From Rhizophagus clarus (taxonomy: Eukaryota; Glomeromycota; Glomeromycetes; Glomerales; Glomeraceae): 64,000 nucleotides of DNA. The notes below the pieces were generated by a model. The model saw only the letters and a list, made by a program, of their open reading frames with translations, was not told the DNA's origin and did no database searches. Positions 1 through 11,786 of this stretch are shown in pieces; the stretch's first letter is position 1, and each line of letters begins with the position of its first letter. The stretch covers positions 558,001 to 622,000 of the forward strand of contig BLAL01000194.1 of NCBI GenBank assembly GCA_015698045.1, written 5' to 3'. The position numbers were made by a program, and so were the translations under genes.

Positions 1-27
1 TTATTTTATAATTTTGTTGTGCATTAG

Positions 28-910
28 GTGTTGCGTGAAATTGTTCATGAACATGTTGATTATTATCTTGATGAGTATATTGAAGAGATGCAAGCACGAA
101 CCGGAAAACGCGTTTCTATTTCAACTTTATGGAGATCATTGGCATATTGTGGCATTACACGTAAAAAGGTATATTTTTTAATTGTATTTTGAAATTACAA
201 TAATGATAACTAATTCAATTTATTATTTTAGTTACATAAGGCTGCTTCAGAGAGAAATGAGTTACTAAGGGGTGCATTTATCGCATCTATAGGTCGCTAT
301 AGAATTGATCAACTGGTATTTATGGATGAATCATCAAAAGATGAACGTACTCCAACACGTTTTTACGGTTATTCTGAAATTAACTCAAAAGCAATAAAAA
401 AGGTGGTTTTTATTCGAGGAAAAAGGTATACTCTTCTACCTGCATTAACGAAAAAAGGTATAATCGCTATAGATATCATGGAAGGCAGCTGTACAAAACA
501 AAGGTTCAAAGAATTCGTTGTATCTCAAGTAGTATGTATACTAGTTTAATAGTATAATATTAAATTATACAGCTTATTTATTAACTATTATTATTAATTT
601 ATAGTTACCACAAATGAATCCTTTCCCATCTACAAATAGTGTTTTAGTTCTTGATAATGCCAAAATACATCATGATCAAGAACTTCTTGATTATTTAAAT
701 GCATTTGGAGTAAAAGTTGAATTTTTACCTCCTTATTCACCTGACTTAAATCCTATCGAGACTGCTTTTTCTACAATCAAACAATTTTTACGAAGAAATA
801 GATATTTTGTAGATACTTGTTATAATCCAATTTACCCTTTACTAGTAGCTTGCTCACAAATTACTCCCCAAATGGCAGAGGGTTATTTTAGAGAAGCAGG
901 ATATTTTTGA
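28..910 (+). CDS. Tc1/IS630-type DD34E transposase, 3' part, three exons visible
   Basis: This is the C-terminal part of a cut-and-paste DNA transposase; its start lies left of the window. I read exons 28-168, 232-531 and 605-910, joined in phase 0 by introns of 63 and 73 nt with GT...AG ends. About 248 residues are visible. The first exon carries a helix-turn-helix-like stretch ending STLWRSLAYCGITRKK. The catalytic triad is visible: the first Asp in LVFMDESSKD, the second in VLVLDNAKIH, and the Glu in YSPDLNPIETAF. There are 34 residues between the second Asp and the Glu, hence DD34E, the Tc1/mariner-IS630 type. No stop or frameshift is seen in the visible part, so the element may be recent or still active. 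I could not fix its terminal inverted repeats: the left one is outside the window, and the right one may lie within about 60 bp after the stop. Confidence 0.88.
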
Positions 911-1077
911 ATTATAAATTAAATAAAACTAAAATTTTATAGATTTGTTAATTGTATAGGAAAATGCGGCTGCTACTAAAATAATTTTTTTTATTATAAA
1001 TGCCATGTGATAATATGTAATATATACATTTGACAAATTCATTTATTAACGTAAAATATATACAGTTTATTGTAACA

Positions 1078-2735
1078 TTATTTATATTTTTTAGCGGCAT
1101 CTCTAATAGTTTCAATATCTCCAATAGTTGTTACCCCACAAGCTTCAAATTGCGTATCATTCAATTTACATAAATGTTTGACTCTAATTCTTTGTTTATC
1201 GAATATAATCCTTCTAAAAATTTAACATAATAATCTCCTGTTTCCTCTGCTTCATCTAATTGCTGCAAAAATTCAATCATTGAAGGTAAAGATTGATAAG
1301 TTAAAGGTGGTTGTGATGAATGTTGTTGTGATAATTGTTGTTGAAAAAATTGAGGAGCAATTAATGCCTGAAGCAAATTAGAAAAAAAAGGATTAATTGA
1401 ATTTTGTAATTCATTAGAAACTTGAGGTAAAGTAGATTGAGATTTATTTTTTGTATACGCGAATAAAGGATGTGTTGGTGGTTTATTAACAGTTGCAAGG
1501 CCGTTAAGCTAAAATATTTAATATAATAAATTAATGTAATAATATTTTAATTTATTATATATATAACATAAATAACTAACCATTTCTGTTGCCCAAGTTG
1601 AAAACATCATATTGCTTATTTCAATGTGAGTTTCCCGGTCCTTTAGACAATGCCTGTTATGTATAGAACATCAAGACTCTCTTCGCAATTCTGTAACATT
1701 TTTTGCTATCCTCTGATCAAGTAAAGAAATGTCGGATATTTTAGGAACTTTATTTTTGTTGTGAGTATTTAAAATTGAGTCTTCATCACAAACTGCATCA
1801 TCATCTGAATTAGACTCCTAATTAAAATAATATAGTTAATTTTTTTTTAACGAATAAATAAAGTAATAATAAAAGATTACCTTTTTTTTTCGTTTAGTAT
1901 CAACCGGATTTTCTTTTTTTTTCATAGTAACAATAATAAGCATAACCTTTTTTACTGCCATGAGTTTAATGTATTCTGATTTAAAATTTGTAAAATCGCG
2001 TACATCTGCTAATAAAGTACCAGCTCCTTGGGCTTTTTCTGATTTAAAAGAAACATTGTAGTCATTAGCATCAATATTTTCATTTTTAAGAAGAGTAGTT
2101 ATATTATTTTGAATTTCAAGTAAAAATTCATCTAATTCAGAAATTGTAACTGAATAGTTTTTAGCCGGAAGAGAAGTACCATCTGCTTGCTTGATGGAAA
2201 GTTTATAGTTAATTTCTAATTCTAATTCAATATTATCTTCATTTTCGGTTTCTAAATTACTATGTTTAGATCCATTGTAAAATAAAGAATCATTTGATGA
2301 TATAATAGGTTCGTGTGGAATTTTAGAAGCAGAAGTTTCAAGATCAATTATTTCTACTTGTTTCTCTAATTGTGATAACTGTAATACATTTTTTGATGTA
2401 CAAATTTTTTGTAATGAAGAATTATTTGATTTAGGTTTTTTATCAGATAAACGTTGATAAGAACTATTACATGTTGAACAAAATGAAAATTGAAAGCTTT
2501 TTGCTAAATCATATCCATAAGCAAAACTTTCATTTTTAATTTTTATAAATTCAAATTGTTTAGGATTGGAAGTATGGTCAAAGACTCTTGAATATGCATT
2601 TTTAACAAGATCTGTTCGGTTTTTTCTGGATGGTTTAACTATTTTTTTACAATTACATATTCCTACTTTCAAATCTATTCCACAATAAAGACATTTTTGA
2701 CATCCAAAACATGTTCCAATCTTATACATTTTCAT
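1078..2735 (-). pseudogene. Cys-cluster plus SAM-like domain protein, broken
   Basis: Three exons can be read on the minus strand: 2735-1881, 1817-1581 and 1508-1078, with introns of 63 and 72 nt that have good GT/AG ends. Exon 1 begins MKMYKIGTCFGCQKCLYCG and has several Cys pairs (CFGCQKC, CNC, CSTC) suggesting a metal-binding module, followed by a Ser/Asn-rich linker. The last exon is Gln-rich and then gives a helical stretch (MIEFLQQLDEAEETGDYY... and LCKLNDTQFEACGVTTIG) that looks like a SAM domain. Two defects are visible: an in-frame TGA at 1671-1673, and an apparent one-base loss near 1199 that splits the SAM-like domain into two frames. Function is unknown; SAM domains usually mediate protein-protein contacts. 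The gene lies tail-to-tail with the transposase. An assembly error could mimic the one-base change, but the TGA makes a pseudogene more likely. Confidence 0.6.
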
Positions 2736-5700
2736 TACTTTTACGCGACAAATAAGTTTTTTAACGCGAAATTAATTTTATTATTAACTTTATTTTGTGT
2801 AATCTTGTAATCATTGGCTAATTATTTGTTGATATCACGTGAAAAATTGAAAATCGATTTTCACAGATTTTCACATGACAACACAACTCGAAAATCGCAT
2901 AGTCGCACTAATTTGAAAAGGGCGATAATTAGACTTTGTACATCATTCAAATTATAGAATTCATCAGCAATAATATAATGATATTTTTCTAGGTTATTCT
3001 TAATTCATGTAATGATATTTGTATTATCTTATTTACTCTTATTGTATAATCAATGTTTTATCGTTGATTAGTCCAAATCTGTGGAGTACTTTCTTTAATA
3101 TTTCATAAAAAAAGTAGGAATAATTGAAAACTCTTTTGATAAACCTTTTATAATATAAAATAATCCTGGAACTACTTTCAGCAACTTAAACAATATTGGG
3201 TACTGAATAAATATCAATTGACTGTATAGATATAGCACAATGGGCCTGAGTTCTACTGAACATCGGCTATATGTCGTAATTTTCATTAAGTAAATGTATA
3301 ATTTAGTAAATTCAAAGTGCAAAGAGTATATTTTAATGAAAAATACTGTATGCAGTAGTATGGACAATTTTAATTACAAATATGATTATGAAAGTGGTTG
3401 AATGAAGTCATAAAATTTCATTTTTATTTTTAATAAAATTGTTATAAGGTAGTGAGTCTTTTCATCTTGAAAATATTCTCTACCTATTTATAAATGAAAT
3501 AAAACTATTCTTATCAATGAAACCTATTTAATTAATAATATTTTGACCAAACATAAATATGAGGCTTTTGTATTAGTTTCTGATAACATTTGTGTACTAG
3601 TACATGTGGCTGTTCAATCTATAATTACTATTTGAAATGTTTCCGTGTAATTTGTTCAATATTTATATAATAATCATTGGTCAGTCTATATCAAAAGGCT
3701 CTTATGAGTACCATATTCTTCCTCTAAAAATAGGAAATCCTCGAAAATAAACAACTCATGAAGTTACTTAGTACCCGAAATCTATATATTTAATTCAAGT
3801 ATCAAGACAAATTTAATATAACTAGGTAACAAGGACTGTTGGAGTGTCCGAAATTTAATAAATTTATTGTTTGCAAAATTACACGTTAAAAAATAAATTG
3901 TCGCACTAGAAACAATTGTAAACAAATGCAACACACCAATACGTCGCACAAGATCAAGAAATTTACGTGCGGATAAACACCAAATGCGCTTACACTTCAT
4001 ACAATAAAAAACATATTAAATAAATAATTAATAATAATAATAATATGCTCAATAAATGTATTTTTTATTTGGTATTTCAAATATTAATTGCCTGTATCAC
4101 CTATTAACATTTATACAAATTTTTAATATATATTTAATGCAACATTATTTATCACTTCCGTCACTAATATTCTTTATTGCTACTTAGATAGTAGTACTTA
4201 CTATCATTACTATCATCGCTATTATAATCATCTCACTTAATCATCTTCGCCATCAATATTATAATTATCACTAACATTTACTTTCATTGCTGTTATCCTT
4301 TCCTTTTAGAAATTCTTAGCATTTTTTAAGCTCGTGGCACACGTGTACATTAAATGGTTAATAGACACGGGAGTCATGTTGATCATGTTGACAACATACC
4401 CCTTTTTTAATTTAGGGAATAATTTCACCATGATCTGACAAAGATTTTTTACTATGGTGAAAGTGTTGGTATCAAATTTTTAATAAATTTGCCGCTTATC
4501 AAGGTTTATGACAAAATGACAAAAAATAATAGTTAACAAAACAATAATTAGGAAATGTTACACATGTGAGATGTGGCTTATAATACAGGACCTGCATGTT
4601 TAATATTACTTAAAAAGAAAAGTGATTTTAAAAAATTTTTTTATTACCATCGGATATTAAATCGTGAGAATGATTTCACCTTTATAACCGATAATTCTGA
4701 TGATTAAACAATAATTAAATAGGATGAGCTTACAAGTGGCTTACATTTCTTTTCGTTCCGAAACGTGTTCCGAAACGTGTTCAAAAACCTTCCGTTCTGA
4801 AATACGTTCAATTTAAAAAAGAAAAAAAAAAGATCAAATTTCAAAAGACAACGAATATTTATGTTTCGAATGTCACTTTAATAGAATTTTTTTTTTGAAA
4901 TTTTAGCGAAATTATTAAACATAAGCGTAAACTTGACTTATAATTTAGAATCTCCACAGTAATAATAGGATGTTGATTTTTACTATTATTGTGATAAAGA
5001 ATTTACTAGTATATATTCTATTTTGATTTCTATTGAATGCTAAAAATATGAAATTTATTAATGATTGAATCATAATTTTAGTGGTATATAAATCATTTAT
5101 TTCTATCAAATGTAACTCTGTATAACATACAAGCCACCCACATGTAATACAATATACAGTACGAGAACGGTGCGTCAGGAAGGAAACATTGTTAAAAACG
5201 CTATGCGTTTTAATATGAAAGACACGGTAACTAACTTTCAACGTGAGTACGTGAGCCTGCTTAAAAGAAAATAAAATCAAAATCAAATTAACATATTTTT
5301 GTTTAAACGACCATACCACATCAAGGAATTTTACCTACGGTCTTGACGTTCCCACATTATTATATTAATGCAATTTATCCAGTTTAGCCAAGATGAGCAA
5401 ACCAATAATCGCATTCGATTATCAAATAAAATTAGTGTGTGAATCAGAGAACACATGATTATGTGTTGAAGTTCTCAGAAATTAAAAATTAATTAATAAA
5501 CTTGAAGGAGTATAATACTGCTTTCATAATGGCAGTCCGTATTCTCGTGGCTTAGTCATGACAAGTTTAGATTAGGCAAGTCCAAGCCTGAAACTAAAGT
5601 TTACCGATTTGAAACTGTATCTTTGCTCAGTCAATTTAAGAATGGTACGATAATGTTCCTGTTACTCACGGCTAAGTTATTATCTATTCAAATGACAACC

Positions 5701-7190
5701 CCTAACAGACGACTGACCGCTGGATCATGAAGTTGCAAAATACGATTTTGAGACTATACTCCAAGCAGGCAAACGACGCCCTAACGTAGTATCACTCGCA
5801 CTTACTCAAGAATCTTATACGAACCGTTCAAATTTAAATATCTTTCAAATAATTCTACATAATAATGTTTAAAAATGTGTTAATTTATTAGAAAAATTCT
5901 CATAAAAAAAAAAAAAATTACACAACTATTACGTATACAAATTTCATATTGAACTTACGAGTACAAAACTACCAGAAATACTATTTAACATCGTTTCTTA
6001 TCCAAAAAAAAAAAAAAAATTTATTAGTCTTTCTTATAATATCAATTTTTATGAATATATGGTATGTATTATATAAACTTATAATTTTTTTTGTTTCGTT
6101 GACTCAACAAGTTTAAAATAAAATTATTCTAGCACTAATCCAAGAACATGTGATTCAAGTGTGATTTGTCATCTGAAATCAAGGTTAAACGACAAATAGA
6201 CAGGAAATTACACAGGTCCGCTTATATAAACGGACTAAAAAGACTAAAAATAAAAAAAAAAAGTTGTGGATCGGCGTGGCTCAGAATTTTTGTGTTCATG
6301 ATCGACATTCGCCCAAGCTTATTCTTCATTTTGTACATCAAGTTGCATAACTATCATTTTTTCTCCTTTAATACAAATAAAGATTGAACACAACTATGAA
6401 AATTTGCTAAAATCGAATACAACTATGAAGAATTATTTTTAAATTTCATTTATTTCATAATAATTAATTACCGTAATAAAAAAAAAAAAAAAAAAAAAAA
6501 CAAATAAATAAATAAAAATACGTCTATGAGATTACCATTTTTTATATAAGATACTTACAATAATTAATTTTTCTATCTTTGTATAGCTTCAATAAAACGG
6601 GGTAACATTTACTAGCTTTTGAAACAAACATTTAATTTTATAAAGAATGAAAAAATTTTTTTATTCCGTCTTAACCATTTTAAACTTTTGATTTACAATT
6701 GATACAGCTGACGCAATAAATGAATATTCCTTAGATATTTGATAATCTATATAATATAATTTAACTGGACGGAACTTGTTATCATACTAACTCAAAAAAA
6801 AAAAATGAAAATCAATAACAATTAATCTATTAAAGGATTATTATCTAGTATGATATCTATGAATTTTCCTTTTAAAAGAAAGAAATTCAATTCACATAAT
6901 GGTTACTGATTCATTTTTTATTGAAAACACGAGTATGAAAGGATGATTTATTTAGCCGAATAGCTCCTGCATATATGATAAGATAACTCAAGGCTAGACG
7001 AACGATAGATAAAAATTAAAAGAATAGATTGAAGATCTTTAAAGGACATAGAAGAAGTGATTAATTTATTATTATACTTTATGATCATCGATAATAACTA
7101 TGAAAATTCCTATTCAAGGGAATTTGGTAAGTCAAAGTAACGAGTGATTAATATTATAACAAATTACGTATAAAAAATTTTGAATTCCAA
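2736..7190. other. AT-rich intergenic region, nothing recognised
   Basis: About 4.4 kb without a gene I can support. Short open frames on both strands have no family features and low-complexity translations. There are poly-A runs at about 5906-5917, 6006-6019 and 6479-6500. I see no inverted repeat pair or coding relic that I could name. Confidence 0.5.
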
Positions 7191-7194
7191 AAAC

Positions 7195-7202
7195 TATATA
7201 AA
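7195..7202 (+). promoter_or_regulatory. TATA box of the secreted repeat protein gene
   Basis: TATATAAA lies about 105 bp before the ATG at 7307 and is followed by a pyrimidine-rich stretch (CTTCACTCTTCTCCCTTCC), the usual layout of a strongly expressed fungal promoter. The transcription start is not determined. Confidence 0.45.
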
Positions 7203-7306
7203 CCTTCACTCTTCTCCCTTCCAAAAGTCTTTAGTTCGATCTGAAATAAATTTAAAGGTCGAAGATCAAAAAATAAAATAAAAAGGTTTTAAGTTAAAAT
7301 TCAATC

Positions 7307-8190
7307 ATGAAGTTATCAACGCTTATTTGTTTAGCAATTTTGGGAGTCTCGACCCTTAATGAAGGTGAGTATATACAACTCGATTTTAAAAGATACAAAC
7401 AAAAAAAATTTTTTTTTTTTAATTTTCGTTTTTACATATGTATATAGTTACCGCCGCTCCTACTCCTATTGCTGAAGTTGAATTGAATGATAAACGTAAC
7501 TCATCACCCTCTCCATATTATTATGATGATAAAAAGGGAAACAAGAAAGATGACTACTACAAGAAAGATGACTATAAGAAAGATGACTATTACAAAAAAG
7601 ATGACTACTACAAGAAAGATGACTACTACAAAAAAGATGACTACTACAAGAAAGATGATGACAAGAAAGACAAGAAATATTACAAACGTGAAGCTGTAGC
7701 TTCCCCAAATGATTCCTACAAGAAAGATGACTATTACAAGAAAGATGACTACAAAAAAGATGACTACTACAAAAAAGATGACTACAAGAAAGATGACTAC
7801 TACAAAAAAGATGACTACAAGAAAGATGATTACTACAAGAAAGATGACTACTACAAAAAAGATGACTACTACAAGAAAGATGATGACAAGAAAGACAAGA
7901 AATATTACAAACGTGAAGCTGTAGCTTCCCCAAATGATTCCTACAAGAAGGATGACTATAACAAGAAAGATGACTACAAAAAAGATGACTACTACAAAAA
8001 AGATGACTACAAGAAAGATGACTACTACAAAAAAGATGACTACAAGAAAGATGATTACTACAAGAAAGATGACTACAAGAAAGATGATTACTACAAAAAA
8101 AATGACTACAAGAAAGATGATTACTACAAAAAAGATGACTACAAAAAAGATGATTACTACAAGAAAGATGACAAGAAATCTTACTATTAA
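7307..8190 (+). CDS. Secreted Lys/Asp/Tyr repeat protein with Kex2-type KR-EA sites
   Basis: Two exons, 7307-7364 and 7448-8190, with a GTGAGT...ATATAG intron, give a 266-residue protein. The start is the ATG that supplies a signal peptide: MKLSTLICLAILGVSTLNE, with likely cleavage near Ala22/Ala23. A Lys35-Arg36 pair follows in the pro-region. The rest is built from YYKKDDYKKDD blocks. Two exact KREAVASPND junctions, at residues 99 and 174, are 75 residues (225 nt) apart. Lys-Arg followed by Glu-Ala is the classic Kex2 plus dipeptidyl-peptidase site of the yeast alpha-factor precursor. Complete cutting after Lys-Arg would release products of about 62, 73 and 91 residues. The repeats are nearly identical at DNA level, which points to recent expansion or gene conversion. 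The protein has no Cys and should be disordered and highly charged. Possible roles are a secreted peptide precursor, a cell-wall or adhesive protein, or an effector; the sequence does not decide. AATAAA occurs about 35 bp after the stop. Confidence 0.82.
7550..8180 (+). repeat. Minisatellite coding for KKDDYY blocks
   Basis: The coding sequence is a nested tandem repeat: a short GAYTAC(TAC)AARAAA unit of 15-18 nt lies inside a 225-nt higher-order unit, whose copies start at 7684 and 7909 (KREAVASPND at the head). The last copy is extended by extra short units. Wobble changes are mainly AAG/AAA and GAC/GAT, so the reading frame and composition are kept. Confidence 0.85.
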
Positions 8191-11100
8191 AGTTTTTTTA
8201 AATGATTGATTATATAGGGTGAAAATAAATTACAATATATTTTTATATAAAATTACTTATTTCTTATTTATTAGTTACCTTTCAGTAATTTATTTTGAAT
8301 TTCAATTCATATTTGTAAAAATCGATCTTATTGAATTTGTAAATATTGAATAGTTTCCTTTTTCTTGCCACATAATTTGAAAATAAAGTACTACTATAGT
8401 GTATACTATATATATAATATTATAAAATTCTTTTATTCTCCAAAATTACTATTTTTTTTAAATTTTCTCATATAACAATCCCGTAAAACTATCTATAAAA
8501 TGAAATATAACATGACTACGGAATTCTGAAAATGAAATTAAATAAATTATATAAATACTATTAAATTATTCTTTTATTATTTCATCACGTTTCATTTTAT
8601 TTCTTTGCTGTCAATTTACTTTGATATAAATTAAATTAAGTAAAACTTCATAACATGTCATATTAAATTATGATTAATGACTATATCTTACTTTGCTGAA
8701 ATACTGTATGTTAAATTGCGTCTGAATAGTAAATAAATAGTGACCAAATCATACAAGTAATCGTGAATTTTCAACAATGGTTTGGATACGATATAGTTAA
8801 TATTCGTCTACATGCAGTTACTGCACATTAAGACGATCGTGCACCAAAATTATCAGACTGGAATCGTTGAACAGACGATTTATAAAAAATTAGGTATCAA
8901 TTTAGTAAACATATCGTAAAGAGTCAGTTAATATTTTTTTTTTGATTAATGAATCATTTATTTGAAATGGTGACGGTTTATTAAAGCTTCGTAAGTAATT
9001 AACAAAATATTTATTACTGAATGGTTATCAATTTCATCATCTCTATTAAATTAAAAATGTAAATCATTATCACCAGTTCTGTAAAGTTTTTCATTCATAC
9101 CTGCAGAACAAGGTTCATATGTAGATAAGGCCAATTCTGCAATATGTTAAAAGGGTGCTTTTTAAGTTTATTATTGTAACCTATAAAATTATATTCCTTA
9201 TAAGGTTATTAAAAACTTTACAGCAAAAATGCAATTCTCTACAGTCCACATCAAGTTGATTTTTCAGATGATGATTTGCTTTTTATTTTGAATTTATTAT
9301 TCAAAATATTGCTTTATTTACAACTAGATATTCTAATAAAATATTATTCTATGGAATAAGATTGTTCCATTTTATATAATTACTCTTTTAAAATAAAGGT
9401 ATGCAACCATTATACTTATGCAATATGCAGTCAATAGGAAGATGGAATGATGAAGCATTGCAAAGGTTATCTATATATTTGGCTTTAAAAGCTATTGTGT
9501 GCCTAAAAAATACAAGTATAAATTTAATTGATGATAATTCTGTTTACCTTTTTCATGATTTTATTGAATAATAGGAGATAAAGAAACATTTGATTTACTG
9601 TGAAAATCAATAATGAGTTGAATAATAAATTAAAAAAATGACTAATCCTAACAGTAGAAAGTAAAGATAAAGATCATGCAAATCTGATAATAGACTTTAC
9701 CTATGATAACATTATTAATAAAATTAAGTTATTAAATGAGGAGCATCTGGAAGGGTTGGTATTACAGAACAATCATTGAAATGTTTGTATCTATCATGAA
9801 TATACAGTTTGGTATGGTGATATTTCTTTATTTTTTAATTCTGTGATTACCATGTTCTACAGGATTTAGAAATCAAATGAGTTTGGATGATTTATATTTT
9901 TCCATCTCATATTAATTTGTTAATTGGTTATAAATTTTTTTTTATGCTACATTTTCCTACTTTACATTGTCTACAAATATGATTTACTTTTATACACACA
10001 TTTTCTCAATAAGAACAAAAATATTATCATGCATGAATATTAGCTAATAAACATGTGCAAAAATATATGGTAGTGTGTATATAATATTAAAGATTTGTAA
10101 TATGTTGAAATAAATGCAAAAATTCAGGTCATATTTGATAAATCCATTTTTATATGATCTATTTTTCATCTTGTAGTAAAAAAATAAATTATTCAGCTTA
10201 TGTCATTTGTTAAAATAGCATATTAGAAATTTCATATATATTTGAAGATTATAAACCTTAACTCACTCCAATTTCTTGATTCATGTTTAGTCTACTGGTA
10301 CCATTGAACTTTACCATCTGATAAACTACTTCAAGAGTGTAAAATTCAACTCATTGTATTCCATTTTAGATAATAAAATTTGTGCTTTTGTGGATGCTAC
10401 AATTTTACATGTTGCTATTATTTATTGCATATTATTTGTTCGTTCATGCAATTTTATTAAGACATCTGATTAAAACTTAGAGACTGAATATAATTTTTTG
10501 ACCATAACTACGCCATGATATAATATATAATGTAGTAGATTATGCGATAACATTGGTTTACCATTAGATTTTACTGAATTGTTAATTTAATTTACTTAAA
10601 TTTTGGCATTTATTACCAACTGCGTTTAGTGAAACATCATAAGTCCAAATGTAAAGTAAAAAATCAATATATGTATTATGATGTTTTAAATATTTGCTGG
10701 GTTTATACTTTATAACTTAATTATTAACCAAAATCATATCAAATATTAAACATATATTTGTTGTATAAAATCTCGATATTATTTTTTTTTATTTAATCGC
10801 TCACTCATTTTTTATATTATTAATTTTAATGAAAAAAAGAGGATTCAGTCGAATTTGATCATATTTTCTAATTATTGATTTATGACTTACAAACATTATC
10901 TATTATGATAATCCACTCTTGAAAAAAAAAAAAAATGGTATAATCATTAATTGGATTGTTATTCAAACGGTTATTCAAACAGTCGGTCAGAACCAGAAAG
11001 AAGTAGCCTTTTACTAATTAATATCAGTCACAGTCATGATTGGTTAATAATTGACTACACTTATGTTCATACGGTCACACACGCTTTAAAATGTTGTATC

Positions 11101-11539
11101 ATGTTATAATAAATAAATTATACGTGATGAAAACTTTTAATTCCTTTCTCATTATATGGTTAATAGAAATTTAAATAATTGAATTATTGATCATTAAATA
11201 AATGACCAATTTTGCAAAAAAAACTAAAAGAACTTGCTTTTATTAGCCAAAATTTTTTTATTGGTCATTAAAATTAATATCCCTACATTTTATATTCCCT
11301 TACTGTTAATTTACCAGACATGTATTGTTCTATTTATGGTTCTATTTACAGAAACTACAATGACCAACAATTTATTGGTTTGGCACTATCTTTCCCATTT
11401 TCTAATGAGTTTGTTATCATCATTCTAATGTTGAGTTAGTATTGTTATGAATTTCCTTAATTTAATTCATATGATGTTTTAATATAGCAAAAGTGATTTT
11501 AATGAAACATCAAAATCCGAATATATATTATAATATAAA
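8191..11539. other. AT-rich intergenic region, nothing recognised
   Basis: About 3.3 kb. Stretches near 9400-9600 look mildly coding-like (longer codons without stops, fewer A/T runs), but I could not read a family from them. No terminal repeats or RNA genes were recognised. Confidence 0.45.
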
Positions 11540-11786
11540 CCTGATTTCAAAATTTCATTTTTTTTTTTTTTTTTGTTCTCAAAAAAAAACAAATTTTCAA
11601 TCAATAACTCAAACTTTTATGAAACTCGGGGTTTGTGTCATGACAAAATATTAAAATGGTAGGTTGCACGAATTTTGTCAACTGATCGTCCTTTAACATT
11701 CACTAACTTTTTTTTTAAAAAAAAAAAATTTTTTTTTTCTCTCCTGACTCCTGCTCATCTTTACATTTACAAATTTAACGGAAAAT
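11540..11786 (+). promoter_or_regulatory. Upstream region shared with the 26.3-kb paralogue
   Basis: The 5' flank matches the flank before 26336 in order and wording: a T-tract, then TATTAAAATGG, GTTGCACGAA, AACATTCA, a run of T then A then T, CATTTTTACATTTACA-like text, and AATTTAACNGAAAATATGACC at the start codon. The two plus-strand genes therefore duplicated with their promoters. The A/T homopolymer just before a short leader may be a nucleosome-excluding promoter element; this is inference. Confidence 0.6.

Noticed and set aside
6166-6387. 73-codon open frame on the plus strand
   Set aside because: Lys/Ile/Phe-rich translation of AT-rich DNA, no motif and no plausible promoter.
7466-7933. 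Long antisense open frame rich in Cys, His, Ser and Leu
   Set aside because: It is the mirror of the KKDDYY repeat and has no stops only because of the repeat composition.
7487-8209. Overlapping plus-strand frames rich in Met, Thr and Lys
   Set aside because: Shadow frames of the same minisatellite; no signal peptide or independent start context.
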